The notes under the pieces were generated by a model. That model did no database searches, was not told the origin of the DNA, and saw only the letters and a program-made list of their open reading frames with translations. A DNA stretch of 64,000 nucleotides from Saitoella complicata NRRL Y-17804 (Eukaryota; Ascomycota; Saitoellomycetes; Saitoellales; Saitoellaceae), in the NCBI RefSeq assembly GCF_001661265.1, contig NW_017567007.1:332458-396457 (forward strand), read 5' to 3'. Each line of letters opens with the position of its first letter. Position 1 is the stretch's first letter. A program made the translations under genes and the position numbers. This document shows, piece after piece, positions 1 to 10,302 of the stretch.

Positions 1-48
1 GGCGGCTGCCAATTGGAGGGGAGTACGGCGGGTGATTGTACGGAGCAT
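1..48 (-). CDS. Possible 5' end of a mitochondrial protein gene, cut by the window edge
   Basis: Reading leftwards from an ATG at 46-48 gives 16 open codons to the window edge, beginning MLRTITRRTPLQLAAA. Arg, Thr and Leu without acidic residues is what a mitochondrial presequence looks like, and the start resembles the MLRT start of the next gene on the same strand. The rest lies outside the window, so no function can be given. It could also be a chance ORF. Confidence 0.4.
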   Translation of the reverse strand, partial: MLRTITRRTPLQLAAA

Positions 49-433
49 TGTGTTCTTGTTTAGATTGGGGTTGCGGTTTTATGGAGGATTGTGATCAAGG
101 ATGGAGCACGGGTCTTTATATAGGGAATAAGGGAGATCGTTGGGGAGCAGTCCATTACACCCGTTGACTGCGCGTGCGAGTACTCGATTCGCGATGCGTG
201 ACGTCATTTGAAATCGATATCGGTGAAGTCGAATTGTCGATGTTCATGAGTAGGAGTATTCCTTATAGGGGTTTTTAAGGAGGGAATGTCCTTTCTTTGT
301 GTGTTGTCTTCATGTTCTTCCAATACACGATACTATCCCCGGCGCGGCCGTGGGGACGAAATCTTCAATAACGACAGCTGCTATGCTCATCCCATACTCA
401 TACATGCAACATCATCCAGAGAGTGCTGTCTGT
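49..433. other. Intergenic, no gene seen
   Basis: This 385-bp stretch lies between the 3' end of the small mitochondrial-type gene and the start of the edge-truncated ORF, both on the minus strand. The short ORFs here are unsupported. It probably holds the promoter of the truncated gene and the 3' UTR of its neighbour. Confidence 0.5.
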
Positions 434-882
434 TTACTCGAACGGACCCAAGCCGTCCCTTCCGAGCTTCTCTCCACCCTTCAAAATCTCTTCCGTCTTG
501 GCCGCGGCAGCGTCAATAGTACCCCCAAGTTTTCCCTTGGACGTAAACTGCTTTCCAATCACTAAACCCAAAATAAGCCTCTGCTTCACGCAATTTTTCC
601 ACCTTTGCCGAATGCAAAGTGGAGTTATCTGGGTGATAGGTACATACCTCCGTCTTTCGAAAACGGCCCCCCGACCTTCTGCCCAACGCTACCCACACTT
701 CCATCCGCCTCGAATTTCTGTCCAATAGACCCGGTAGACTTAAACGCGTTCACGGTCTTGCGAATATCATCTTTGAGGTCGTCGTAGATGCCGGGGTTTT
801 CTTTGCTGGCGGGACGGGGCGTGGAGGAGAAGGGACGAACAAGAACGGGGAGCCTGGTGGAGCAGAGCGTCGTACGGAGCAT
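434..882 (-). CDS. Small glycine-rich protein with a mitochondrial presequence, 2 exons
   Basis: Exons are 648-882 and 434-561; the 86-bp intron (562-647) has a GTATGT donor and a TTTAG acceptor. The product is 120 aa. Residues 1 to about 28 (starting MLRTTLCSTRLPVLVRPF, then SSTPRP) look like a mitochondrial targeting peptide. The mature part is rich in Gly and Lys with repeated short motifs (IGQKF, VGSVGQKVGGPF, VIGKQF, LGGTI), suggesting a small soluble repeat-like protein. I recall similar uncharacterised small proteins in other filamentous fungi but cannot assign a function. The splice is well supported: the frame continues across it and the second exon ends in a natural stop. Confidence 0.75.
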
Positions 883-1398
883 GATGTTCGTATATGATCG
901 TTCACAGGTTCAAGAAAGTTCTGGGTTAGGGTGAGGTCGACAGGTGGGGTTTATATATTCAGTCATGACGTGATCACATGTCCTACGACTCGTCAACTCT
1001 AATCTGAGATTCACATGGAGGAGTCCTGTCGACAGACGTTCCCGCGACACATGACTCAAGACATCAAGAAGGGGTTGGGGTGTGAGTGATAGGTGCGCAG
1101 GATCATTCAGCCGAGGACGGTCCGGGTCAGTGCCGTGTCGTGCGGTCGAACGTAACTCTAGATGTCACGGTTCGACCAGCACTTGAGGTAGCTGTAGTGG
1201 AAGAAAGACTCCTCATAGCAGGCATACAGAGTGAATACATAATACTTCTAGACGTGTAGCATCTGTCCTAACCTCGATGAACCGGGGTTGCCGCATTAGT
1301 ATATCTACGTTACTCCCGAGACCGCGTTTGTCAGCAGTGACGTCCTACACGTCCGTCGAACCCTCCGCCCTCCTCGGTCCCTCCCTCCCAAAATCCTC
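883..1398. other. Divergent intergenic region, 516 bp
   Basis: It separates the minus-strand small mitochondrial-type gene from the plus-strand aldo-keto reductase, so it should carry both promoters. No ORF, tRNA or repeat is visible. Confidence 0.5.
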
Positions 1399-2256
1399 AT
1401 GTCAAGAATGTCAAACCTAACGAGCCTGAAAAGTACCATCAAGCTCAACTCGGGCCACTCAATCCCCTGCCTCCACCTCGGCGTCTACGAAGTCTCCTCC
1501 CGGGACACCTACACCTCCGTCTCGAGCGCCCTAAACCTCGGTTACCGCGCCATTGACTCCGCCGAATGGTACGGTAATGAAGCCGCTGCCGGCCGTGCGA
1601 TCCGAGACTTCTGTGACAAGACCGGGACCAAGAGGGAGGAGGTGTGGTTTACGACAAAGTTGAAGTCGAACAGTGGGTATGAGGCTACGAAACGGGCTAT
1701 CAAGCGGAGTTTGCAGGAATGTGGACTCGGATACATCGACCTGTATCTCATTCACTCTCCCTATGGGGGGAAGAAACAGCGTTTGGAGAGTTGGAAAGCG
1801 ATGGAGGAGGCGGTGGGGGAGGGAGTGATCCGCTCTATCGGCGTCTCGAACTACGGCGTCTCCCACCTCCGCGAGCTACTGGCCATGAAACCACAGATCC
1901 CACCCGGCATCAACCAAATCGAAGTACACCCATTCAACACCCGCGTCGACATTACCTCCTTCTGCGCTCAACACGGCATTGTCATCCAAGCCTATGCCCC
2001 ACTAGCCAAGGCAATGCGGTTCAGTCACCCGGTGCTGAAGACGATCGCGAGCAAGGTTGGAAAAACGCCCGCACAGGTCTTGGTGAGGTGGAGTTTGGAG
2101 AAGGGGTATGTGCCGCTGCCGAAAAGCGTACGTGAGGCGAGGATGAAGGAGAATGCGGATGTGTTTGGGTGGGGGTTGGAAGAGGAAGATGTCAAGGCGT
2201 TGGATGGGTGTGATGAGTATTTGGTTACGGATTGGGATCCGACGAATGCTGATTAG
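1399..2256 (+). CDS. Aldo-keto reductase
   Basis: This 285-aa single-exon protein belongs to the NADPH-dependent aldo-keto reductases, (beta/alpha)8-barrel enzymes that reduce aldehydes and ketones. The catalytic tetrad is complete: D53 and Y58 (in AIDSAEWYGNE), K87 (FTTKLKS) and H119 (LIHSP). The NADP-binding end is also present (LPKSVREARMKEN). Length is normal for the family. A second in-frame ATG lies three codons downstream. Its closeness to AKR3/AKR5-type fungal enzymes is an inference, and the substrate cannot be read from the sequence. There is no targeting signal, so it is probably cytosolic. Confidence 0.9.
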   Translation: MSRMSNLTSLKSTIKLNSGHSIPCLHLGVYEVSSRDTYTSVSSALNLGYRAIDSAEWYGNEAAAGRAIRDFCDKTGTKREEVWFTTKLKSNSGYEATKRAIKRSLQECGLGYIDLYLIHSPYGGKKQRLESWKAMEEAVGEGVIRSIGVSNYGVSHLRELLAMKPQIPPGINQIEVHPFNTRVDITSFCAQHGIVIQAYAPLAKAMRFSHPVLKTIASKVGKTPAQVLVRWSLEKGYVPLPKSVREARMKENADVFGWGLEEEDVKALDGCDEYLVTDWDPTNAD

Positions 2257-2691
2257 GATACTTGACCTTTTTGGTAGGCTACGGGCTATAGCTATGTTAT
2301 GTAACCGAAGACGATTTTCTCCCTCCTCCTCCTTCTCACTCGAACTTCACCCTCATGTACGCGAACGATTTCGGAAAACTCCACGCATACGTACGCATGG
2401 AAGGAATGTAAAGACGGAGGTGTGAATGAGACGAAAAAACATAACGAAATGACATTACTCAGATACTCCATCGCATCTTCTTCTTCGGGGACCCTCGGCC
2501 ATAAATAAGACAGGCGACTTTTTGAGGTGTCCAGATGCTTCAACAAACAATAACGAAAAATCAAAGTGCTCAAAGACAAACAAAACCAAAGACTCATGCC
2601 CACGTAACTCGTGTAAATGGTGCACAGAACTTCACTCATCATGCGCAAATGACAAGCGAAGCCCTACACTGCCATCCATACGTATCTCTTC
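2257..2691. other. Convergent intergenic region, 435 bp
   Basis: It lies between the 3' ends of the aldo-keto reductase (+) and PAT1 (-), so it holds two 3' UTRs. A 118-codon minus-strand ORF at 2292-2648 has no recognisable features and is probably not a gene. Confidence 0.5.
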
Positions 2692-5094
2692 TTATACGTT
2701 CAACTGATCCGCATCCAACCCCATGGAGTTCAAGAACATATTCACCTTTGCAATCTCCCCAGCCCCAACATCAACCGGCAACTTCTTCGCCGCAATAACC
2801 GTATCGAGCACCTTATCCCTGACCTCCGTAACAAGCACATGCTGCTGCTCCATCGAAGCACCAACCGCAATCGAGGCCAACCATTGCCAGACATAGACGT
2901 CGTCAACGAGTCCGTGAGCCTGAGGGAAGGCAAGCGAGAAATTGCCCTGCAGACGTGCGAAGAGAGCGTTGAAGATGAGGGACCACTGGGAGAGTTCGGC
3001 GTCGGCGGGTGGGGCCTCGGGATTTTGGCGGAGGGACTCGGCGCGGGAGGTGAGCATGGTCAAGAACGCAAGACCGACCTTTGAGCGGGAGATGTAGACA
3101 ACATCCACGCGCTCGAGAAGGATTCCGAGGAGTCCGGTGACTATGCGGAGGGGTGCTTCGTTGATGTAGCCGAGGAGTTGTGGCATGACAGTACCCATGA
3201 AGATATCGACTTCCTCGCGAACGGAGGAAGTAGGTACCGCTACGGCGTTCTTTACGACGTCGAGGGTGTTGAGCTGTGCGACGATCATGGTCAAGATCGT
3301 CATACGCTGCTCGGAGTTGATGATTCTGAACACACGAGGGATAGATTTCTTTCCCTTGGTGTAAGACAAGTAGGAGATGAATGGGTGAACGGGCTGCGCG
3401 ACCGGATCAATGGGATCCATAACACGGAGCTTGTTCCACAATTGCTGGATTAACTCATCATGCTTGCCTTGCCACGCCGCGAATGCCTCCTCGTCTTCGG
3501 GGTTGGGCTGCTTCCTCTGCCTCTCCTCCAACTCCAAAAGAAGGTCAAACACGTTCTCGATAGAACGAAGTGTGTTCCTATGACCCTCCTTACTCAACGC
3601 CGGCGCAGTCTTCGCGTCTTTGCCAAGGGAGTCGGTACTGATATTCTTGGAGACAGACAACAATTGCTTCGGCGTACGGACAGAGGAAGCGACAATCTTC
3701 CCGAGCGTACCCTGGAGGGAACTGCTGTTCTTCCTCTGTGCCTGCTTTTGCTTAGCAGCGGCAACGAGACGCTGAACTTGGTTCTGCATCCTCATGAGGG
3801 GATTCTCGCCACGACGACCACGGCGCATCTGGCCCTGCTGGTGCAAGTACGTCTGAGCAAGACCGCCCAAGCCCTCTTCGGGGCCTTTGCGGCCACCGTT
3901 GATGGTAGACCAGACCTGGTAGTAGAAGTCCTCAGCGTAAGGGTCCTCGGAAGTACCAACCAATGCGGCAATTTGAATACGGTTGATGAACGCCTTGTCA
4001 GAGGCGGTCATGAGTCCGTTGTGGCGAGCCATCGTCGCGATCTTCTGAGCGCGGCGCATGCGCTTCTGGTCCTCGACGAAACGCTGTTGCTGCTCTTCGG
4101 CCATGATTTGGGGAAGGCCGCCCGGTGGAGGGAAACCCAGCATAGATTGATGAGGCTCCTGTTGAGGGGTATCCTGGGGTTGCTGCTGGATCTGCTGAGG
4201 CTGCTGAGGAGGCTGCTGAGGAGGCTGCTGATGTTGATGAACAGGCGGCTGCATCTGCTGAGGAGGTCTCATGGGAGACATACCGGGAGGCAACATACCA
4301 GGTGGGGGAGGTCCCATGGGGAATCCTTGCTGCTGGTGCTGAGGAGGGAACTGTCCAGGTGGTGGCATGCCCATCTGCATCTGCGGGTGCTGCATATGAG
4401 GGGACATACCAGGAGGGAGCATACCCGGTGGAGGAAGGCCACCACGGAACTGCGGCTGAGGCTCATGGTGCTGCATGAACTGTTGCTGCTGCTGCTGCTG
4501 ATGGAGCATCAGTCCAGGCGCAGGAGCAGGGCTCGGCTGAGCACCACCTCCCAAGAGGATCTGAGCTTCGACTTCCTCGAGACTCATGAACTTCTTCGCG
4601 GGCGTCCCCGCAGAGGGCTTAACAGCATCACCCCAAAGATCAACCGAAGGAGCAATCGTCCTCGGGACCTGAGCCTGACGCGGACGGCTAGGGAATTGCG
4701 CTTCCCAAACCGACGCTGTGGGTCTCAGATCAGGGACAGAGCCGGCGAGCGGCGCCTGAGCTTCGCGAGAGATCTGTTGAAGCGGAGCTTGAGCAGGTTG
4801 ACGACGCGAAAAGGTGACCTGCTCGTCGTCGATGGCGTCGGCGACGTCAGCAGTTTGTCCAGAGAAATCGAAGTCCTTCCCGATGTCGCCGGCGCTGCCA
4901 CCGAAGGTATCCGCGTTGAATACATCGCCCGCCTCGTCGAGCTCATCGCCTAGGCCATCATACGTCTCGTCGAAGTTGTAAGCTTCCTCCTCTTCCTCGT
5001 GGCCACCAAGGGCACCAAAGGCGTCCTGCGAGGCGAATTGCGCTCCTGAGCGGCCACCCGGTGGGCCCGTCGTGTCGAAGCCAAAGAACGACAT
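2692..5094 (-). CDS. PAT1: PAT1 mRNA decapping activator
   Basis: An 800-aa single-exon protein beginning MSFFGFDTT, the characteristic N-terminus of fungal Pat1. Pat1 bridges Dhh1, the Lsm1-7 ring and Dcp2 to activate decapping and repress translation in P-bodies. Residues 1-110 are acidic. About 190-330 is a Pro/Gln/Met low-complexity region with repeated PPPGMLPPGMSP and Gln runs. After residue 350 comes the conserved middle region (EDPYAEDFYYQVW, the RGRRGENPLMRMQNQ stretch) and an alpha-helical C-terminal domain ending at LDADQLNV. A 497-codon ORF on the opposite strand is a by-product of its codon use. The upstream gene diverges. Confidence 0.92.
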   Translation of the reverse strand: MSFFGFDTTGPPGGRSGAQFASQDAFGALGGHEEEEEAYNFDETYDGLGDELDEAGDVFNADTFGGSAGDIGKDFDFSGQTADVADAIDDEQVTFSRRQPAQAPLQQISREAQAPLAGSVPDLRPTASVWEAQFPSRPRQAQVPRTIAPSVDLWGDAVKPSAGTPAKKFMSLEEVEAQILLGGGAQPSPAPAPGLMLHQQQQQQQFMQHHEPQPQFRGGLPPPGMLPPGMSPHMQHPQMQMGMPPPGQFPPQHQQQGFPMGPPPPGMLPPGMSPMRPPQQMQPPVHQHQQPPQQPPQQPQQIQQQPQDTPQQEPHQSMLGFPPPGGLPQIMAEEQQQRFVEDQKRMRRAQKIATMARHNGLMTASDKAFINRIQIAALVGTSEDPYAEDFYYQVWSTINGGRKGPEEGLGGLAQTYLHQQGQMRRGRRGENPLMRMQNQVQRLVAAAKQKQAQRKNSSSLQGTLGKIVASSVRTPKQLLSVSKNISTDSLGKDAKTAPALSKEGHRNTLRSIENVFDLLLELEERQRKQPNPEDEEAFAAWQGKHDELIQQLWNKLRVMDPIDPVAQPVHPFISYLSYTKGKKSIPRVFRIINSEQRMTILTMIVAQLNTLDVVKNAVAVPTSSVREEVDIFMGTVMPQLLGYINEAPLRIVTGLLGILLERVDVVYISRSKVGLAFLTMLTSRAESLRQNPEAPPADAELSQWSLIFNALFARLQGNFSLAFPQAHGLVDDVYVWQWLASIAVGASMEQQHVLVTEVRDKVLDTVIAAKKLPVDVGAGEIAKVNMFLNSMGLDADQLNV

Positions 5095-5613
5095 GCTATT
5101 TGACTCCTTCTTCTGAACTGCTTGGCTGATCGGCCGGTATTTCCTGTTGATCTGCCTTGTACAGGGTCGTCTCAGTCTATAGCCACTCGCTGCCCGATGT
5201 CATCCAGTGCACAGGCCTTCACTCTCCTCTATACCTAGGTACATGGAAGTAAGCTTAAACTTGTGAAATAATAATGTAGATAATTACAAGCTCTCTTCAT
5301 ATGCAATTCGAGCTCCTAATCAGGTCGAGAAGTCCCAACGTTGCGCCTAACGACCACTGAGCCCCACAGAACAACATAGTTCCGAAAGCATCGACCTCGA
5401 GGACCGGAAAGCAAGGCTTGGCAAGCTTTTCACGAAACGGTTCACTCCCGCTCCAGCTCACTTCGCAAGGTTCAAGCTTACTCTTTGCCCGGTGACCGAT
5501 TTCTAATTGAACACCTGTCACCATCGCACCAGGTCTCGGTCCGTCGCCAGTGAAGAGTCGCCGGAGTATAAGTATCGCACCTCGCCAGGTTTCGTGTGTG
5601 ATACCAATTCGCA
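5095..5613. other. Divergent promoter region between PAT1 and the mannosyltransferase
   Basis: 519 bp separate the two start codons. The PAT1-proximal part contains splice-like signals and could hold a 5' UTR intron, but I cannot prove one. No further gene is seen. Confidence 0.45.
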
Positions 5614-6837
5614 ATGCCAGCTGCTTCTACGTCGCGGATCATCCGTTACCTTCTGGTAGCGGGTGTTTTTATTGTTCTTTTGTATAAGGTTACCTCGTCT
5701 GGAACGAGTTATGACCCAACCGCGTGGACTGGACGAACTACGGGGCACAGTTATGAGAATGTGGGAAATGCGGTTGAGGAGGTGAAAGAGACCGTGGAAG
5801 AGAAAATCGAGGACTTTGGGATGAAGACACCTTTGCAGCCGCAGACGCCTGCTGAGCCTGCGGTGCAGAAACGTGCCAATGCTACGTTCGTCACCCTCGC
5901 TCGTAATGGCGATGTCTGGGAAATGGCCAAGTCTATCCGTGAGGTCGAGGACCGCTTCAACCACAGGTACAACTACCCATGGGTTTTCCTGAACGATGTT
6001 CCATTCTCTGAGGAGTTCATTACCGTGACCTCCGGATTGGCCAGTGGACCCGTACACTATGGCGTCATTGGCCACGAACACTGGAGTTTCCCTCCCTGGT
6101 TGGATGAGCAGAAGGCCGAGGCCGCCAGAAAGGACATGGAGGAGCGCAAGATCATCTACGGAGGAAGCAAGAGTTACAGACACATGTGCCGCTTCGAATC
6201 CGGGTTCTTCTACCGCCACGAGTTGATGCAGCAGTTTGAGTTCTACTGGCGTGTGGAGCCATCCATTGAGATGTTCTGCGACGTCGAGTATGACCCCTTC
6301 CTTTACATGAAGGAAAACAACAAGAAATACGCCTTCGCCATCTCTCTCTACGAATACCCCGATACCATCCCCACCCTCTGGGATGAAACCAAGAAATTCA
6401 TCAAGGCAAAACCTGAGCTCGTTCCTAAGGATAACTCCATGCGCTTCATTTCCGACGACGACGGCGAAAGCTACAACCGCTGCCACTTTTGGTCCAACTT
6501 CGAAATCGCATCCATGGACCTCTGGCGTGGGGAGGGTTACTCTGCCTTCTTTGACCACCTCGAGAAAGCCGGTGGGTTCTTCTATGAGAGGTGGGGTGAT
6601 GCGCCCGTTCACTCGATCGGTGCTGCGCTTTTCTTGAAGCCAGAGGAGATCCATTGGTTTGGGGATATGGGATACTACCATGTTCCGTTCACGCATTGTC
6701 CCATTGGTGATGAATTCAGGAAGAAGTGTCATTGTAATCCGAGGGATACATTTGATTTTAAGGGGTATTCGTGCACGAGGAAGTTTTTGGAGGTGCAGGG
6801 GACGGAGTTGCCGAAGGGTTGGGAAAAGTACAAGTAG
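5614..6837 (+). CDS. KTR/KRE2-family alpha-1,2-mannosyltransferase (GT15)
   Basis: A 407-aa type II membrane protein. The short N-tail is followed by one membrane anchor at about residues 10-26 (IRYLLVAGVFIVLLYKV) and a stem to about residue 85. The lumenal GT15 domain starts at ATFVTLARNGDVWEM. Family hallmarks are visible: NYPWVFLNDVPFSEEF, SYRHMCRFESGFFY, FYWRVEPSIEMFCDV, SNFEIASMDLWR and the closing CHCNP cysteine cluster. These Golgi enzymes add alpha-1,2-mannose from GDP-mannose to O- and N-glycans. The sequence does not say which KTR/MNT paralogue this is. Confidence 0.93.
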   Translation: MPAASTSRIIRYLLVAGVFIVLLYKVTSSGTSYDPTAWTGRTTGHSYENVGNAVEEVKETVEEKIEDFGMKTPLQPQTPAEPAVQKRANATFVTLARNGDVWEMAKSIREVEDRFNHRYNYPWVFLNDVPFSEEFITVTSGLASGPVHYGVIGHEHWSFPPWLDEQKAEAARKDMEERKIIYGGSKSYRHMCRFESGFFYRHELMQQFEFYWRVEPSIEMFCDVEYDPFLYMKENNKKYAFAISLYEYPDTIPTLWDETKKFIKAKPELVPKDNSMRFISDDDGESYNRCHFWSNFEIASMDLWRGEGYSAFFDHLEKAGGFFYERWGDAPVHSIGAALFLKPEEIHWFGDMGYYHVPFTHCPIGDEFRKKCHCNPRDTFDFKGYSCTRKFLEVQGTELPKGWEKYK

Positions 6838-7010
6838 GGCGTTTGCCTTGTGAGGCCTAGGGGCTGAGGTTGAAGGGAGGCAAGGGAATGTTACATCTGC
6901 ATTGCTACCATCATTACCCCAATACACATTGTACGGAATAGATTAGTGTGTATGCTCAACGGCTACCCATGACATTCTATGAAACCTTCGTGCGAAGATA
7001 ATTGCAACCC

Positions 7011-8352
7011 TTACACGTCTTCAAATGCATCATCGTCATCATCGCTGTCATCACTGTCTGTCTTTGGTGGCCTGATCACATCAGTCGTTGTTGGAACGGG
7101 CGCCGCACTCAGGGTAGCCATCGGCACGTCCTCGAATCCATCCTCATCCTCATCTTCGTCTTCTGCCTCCTCAGCAGCTGCAGCCGCAGCAGTCTTCTCC
7201 CGATCGGCAGCCAGAGCAGCATAGAATGCCGCAATCTCATCGTTAGCCTCGACCTCCTTGATATCAGCCTTCTTCTCCTCCGTACCAGCGGCAGGAACAG
7301 CCCCAGCAGCAGCCGTGCCAGCAACGTAGGATACGTCGGCTGCCGCTGGTTTCCCAGCGTAGGTGAGGTCTCCGCTGACAGTTGACTTGCTGTGCCATTC
7401 TGGCAAGGCATTGGCAACCGCTGCTGCCCGTCTCTTCTCCTCCTCTTCCTTGTTCGCAGCAGATAAACCGCCATCGACAGAGTAATCGATTGTGAATGTT
7501 GCCGCGGTGGTCGTCGATGTGGCACCGGTGACGGTTTTCGGGACTGCCTGGGAGGCCGGAAGAGACACAGTATCGGTAGCGGAGGTCGTTGATGGGAACG
7601 GCACAAGGCGCCTTTCGAGGAGAGATTCAAAGTCTGATTCAGGCACGTTGATCTCATCCACCAGTCGCAGTGCATCTCTGATTCTCTTCAGCTGCGCCAT
7701 CAACCGGTTCATCCTCTCATGACTTGCTTTACTCTCTGCGCTCTCTGTATCCTCTGTCAAGACAGCTCCACAGTTATCACAAATAAAGTTTAACATGTCA
7801 GGACCCCACAATGACACCACCTCCAGCGGTCCAAATCTCTTCTTGCATTGAGGGCAGATGTATCCGTTGGTATCATAATCGTTCCTTGTAGTGGCTTCAA
7901 CGGCTTTCACAAGCTTGTATACACGCCATTTGATAGCATCGATGGTCGGTCTAAGATCAATATAGTAGTAATTGCGGTTTATTGGACGTTGCTGGCCTTC
8001 CTTGATTTCTGGCCGCGTCACACTGGCATTCAATCAGCACACATTCGGGAGAACGTAGACGGACAAACGGACTGGTTCAGCAGCCGGTCTTCCCGCAGCT
8101 TTCCACAAATCTTGTGTACTTCTTTGTTATTCTTGCCGCCACTACCGTTCAGCATTAAACCAAGCTCATCATCCCGTAACCTGTTCATATTGTCAGCAAC
8201 AACTCTTGCATGACAGGCGAACGGTTAACACACGCCAAGTGCTTCAGCAGAGCATCAATGACAATAATTTGCCGAGTATCATAGAAGCATCGTGTGACTG
8301 TCTGGATCAGATTCCTGACGGCTGGAGGTGTATCTTTCGGGTCCACGGCCAT
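7011..8352 (-). CDS. TFA1: TFIIE large (alpha) subunit, 3 exons
   Basis: Exons 8234-8352, 8073-8180 and 7011-8022 give 412 aa; the introns are 8181-8233 and 8023-8072. Residues 1 to about 100 form the TFIIE winged helix, including KICGKLREDRLLNHV and EIKEGQQRPINRNYYYID. A zinc ribbon follows (ICPQC...FICDNC). The C-terminal part is Ala- and acid-rich with long Glu/Asp runs, ending DDDDDAFEDV. TFIIE is a general RNA polymerase II factor that recruits and regulates TFIIH at the pre-initiation complex. Only the last exon forms a long ORF. The two upstream exons restore the family's N-terminus in frame, which fixes the start at 8352. Confidence 0.9.
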
Positions 8353-8560
8353 TCACAAGACGTTTCAACGGTAAACCGAAAGATTAGAATGAATGTGCCG
8401 AATACTGGACGCGTTGGCGCCTGGAAGATGTTGCGACTTGACGGTGAACGTTGTGAGGTACGATGTTACTATTTTTAGCACAACTACAAGGCGACGTCGC
8501 TGACCTCGCCGCCGCGAAATACTCGAACTCACATCGACTCAATAACCCCATCAAACCACC

Positions 8561-8948
8561 ATGTCAACCGAAGACCAAGACAAATACGTAACTCTCATTT
8601 CCTCCGACGGCTTCTCCTACGTCATCAAGCGCTCCATCGCCATCGCGGCCTCGGGGACCTTGAAAAGCATGCTCGGCGAGGACTCTCGGTTTCGGGAGTC
8701 ATCTGAAGGCCGCGTAACACTAGACACGATTGAGTACGTCCAAGTACACTCTGAGGATTTCAATATTTAACAGTGGGCTAATTCCTTTTGTGTACAGTGG
8801 ACGACTATTGGAAAAGATCTGCGAATACATGCATTTCAGCGATAAGTGGCGGCATACGTCTGTGACTGGGGAGGATGTTCCGGAGTTTGATATTCCGCCG
8901 GAGATGGCGTTGGAGTTGCTTGTTGCTGCGGATTTCTTAGATTCATAG
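8561..8948 (+). CDS. ELC1: Elongin C, 2 exons
   Basis: Exons 8561-8733 and 8798-8948 give 107 aa; the 64-bp intron has a GTACGT donor and a TACAG acceptor. The whole protein is one Skp1/BTB-POZ fold. KYVTLISSDGFSYVIKRS opens it, and the elongin C C-terminus (VPEFDIPPEMALELLVAADFLDS) closes it. It is an adaptor in Cullin-based ubiquitin ligases, notably one that removes stalled RNA polymerase II. It is divergent from TFA1, with 208 bp between start codons. Without splicing, the reading frame ends just after the donor. Confidence 0.92.
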
Positions 8949-9154
8949 ATCTTGATGGTATCAGTGGGGCCAAAACGGCAAACGGCATTTGGGGTTAGGC
9001 GTTATGATTCTTTTGGGGATATGGGTTGGTAGCGCATGAATCAATGCAAGCTCCGTTCGTATTATTATCTATCCGTTTTCTCTCTCGGGGTATAATGTTC
9101 CTTCCAAGCCCTTCGCTCTCTCCCGTCGTCCATGATTACCATTACCTCGACCGC

Positions 9155-10066
9155 CTAATTCATCGCCCTCATCGCCGCCTCAAACACCAAGAAAGTAGCA
9201 GCATTCACCGGCGCAGCCCTAACAACCGTCGGCCCAAACCCTCTCCAGAAACCACCCATCCCCTCCCCCTTCCAAGTCTTCCTCAAACAATCCCGTCCAC
9301 TCAAATACTTCTTCGCTTCCCCAGCGAACCCATCGGTCTGGAGTCGAGATTTGATGACGTCGATCGGGTAGGAGGTGAACCACATTGCGTAGCCTGCGCC
9401 GGCACCGTAGAGACACAGACGGTAAGCGGGGATTTGGTCGCGGGTGATGGAGTTCTTGGACATGTCGGAATTGACCAAAGCCTCATACGCAAGGAAATAC
9501 GCTCCCATTCCATGGCCTTCACGGATGAAAGTCGGTCCATACCCCTTGAAAATCCCACGAATTCCGTACGAGGAGTAGATCTTCTTGATACAGTCGATGG
9601 GACCGTTGTACAGTGCATTCGTCGCGGTCTGAGTTTGAAGACGGATACGGACGTGTTCGATGGGGCATGCGAGTGCAGAGTTGGCAATTCCGGCCGCGGC
9701 ACCAGCGATGTAGAATTGTCCCCCACTCAGCCCTTCACCACCATTCCTCTCCCGAAACACGCGCTTCATATGCTCAAACACAGCAAACTGTACACTCACG
9801 CACAACCCAACCCCCACAAGCGGTGTAGCCGTACCCTTATAGAACCCACCAAACCCCTCAGCTTTGAACGTCTTTTGCACGCAGTCGATTGCGCCGGTGT
9901 AGAGGCCTCCTGTGCGGGGTTGGGTTTGGAGACGGACCTTGACGGTGTCGAAGGGTTGGCCGACGAGGACTTGGGCGATTCCGCCGCAGGTTCCGGCGAG
10001 GCAGTCTTTTAACGCACGGACGACTCCGCCATTGGAGTGTTCCTCGAATGCCGGCTCGGCGGACAT
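9155..10066 (-). CDS. Mitochondrial carrier, YMC1/YMC2 type
   Basis: A 303-aa inner-membrane solute carrier with three repeats of two membrane helices. The three signature motifs are QPFDTVKVRLQTQ, CPIEHVRIRLQTQ and YPIDVIKSRLQTD. The CPIEHVRIRLQTQ form of the second motif is typical of Ymc1/Ymc2, which have been linked to glycine/glutamate-related transport; carnitine carriers are close relatives and cannot be excluded. The start at 10066 (MSAEPAF) gives normal family length. The same frame stays open upstream to 10216, but that part looks like 5' UTR. Confidence 0.85.
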   Translation of the reverse strand: MSAEPAFEEHSNGGVVRALKDCLAGTCGGIAQVLVGQPFDTVKVRLQTQPRTGGLYTGAIDCVQKTFKAEGFGGFYKGTATPLVGVGLCVSVQFAVFEHMKRVFRERNGGEGLSGGQFYIAGAAAGIANSALACPIEHVRIRLQTQTATNALYNGPIDCIKKIYSSYGIRGIFKGYGPTFIREGHGMGAYFLAYEALVNSDMSKNSITRDQIPAYRLCLYGAGAGYAMWFTSYPIDVIKSRLQTDGFAGEAKKYLSGRDCLRKTWKGEGMGGFWRGFGPTVVRAAPVNAATFLVFEAAMRAMN

Positions 10067-10302
10067 GGTCGATTGGAAAAGAGAAGGACGGGGAGGAGGG
10101 GAGAGGTGCTCGTTGCTCGTTGCTCGGTACTTGTTGGAGCCCAGGGCCTCGCATGAAGATCTTGAGTCGAGGTCAACAACGTCACGTCGACAACCCCGCC
10201 AAATTCGTTCATTCAAATCGAAGGTTATAGACCTGCCTTACGCGATCAGTCGCAGTCATACTTCTTACGCTCTCACCAATATCCACAAGACCCGCTCCGA
10301 CA

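Noticed and set aside
3460-4953. 497-codon ORF antisense to PAT1
   Set aside because: It is a shadow of the PAT1 frame: Leu/Arg/His-rich translation with no domain, fully inside a well-identified gene.
5518-6927. 469-codon ORF antisense to the mannosyltransferase
   Set aside because: It covers the exact span of the GT15 gene and has no recognisable motif.
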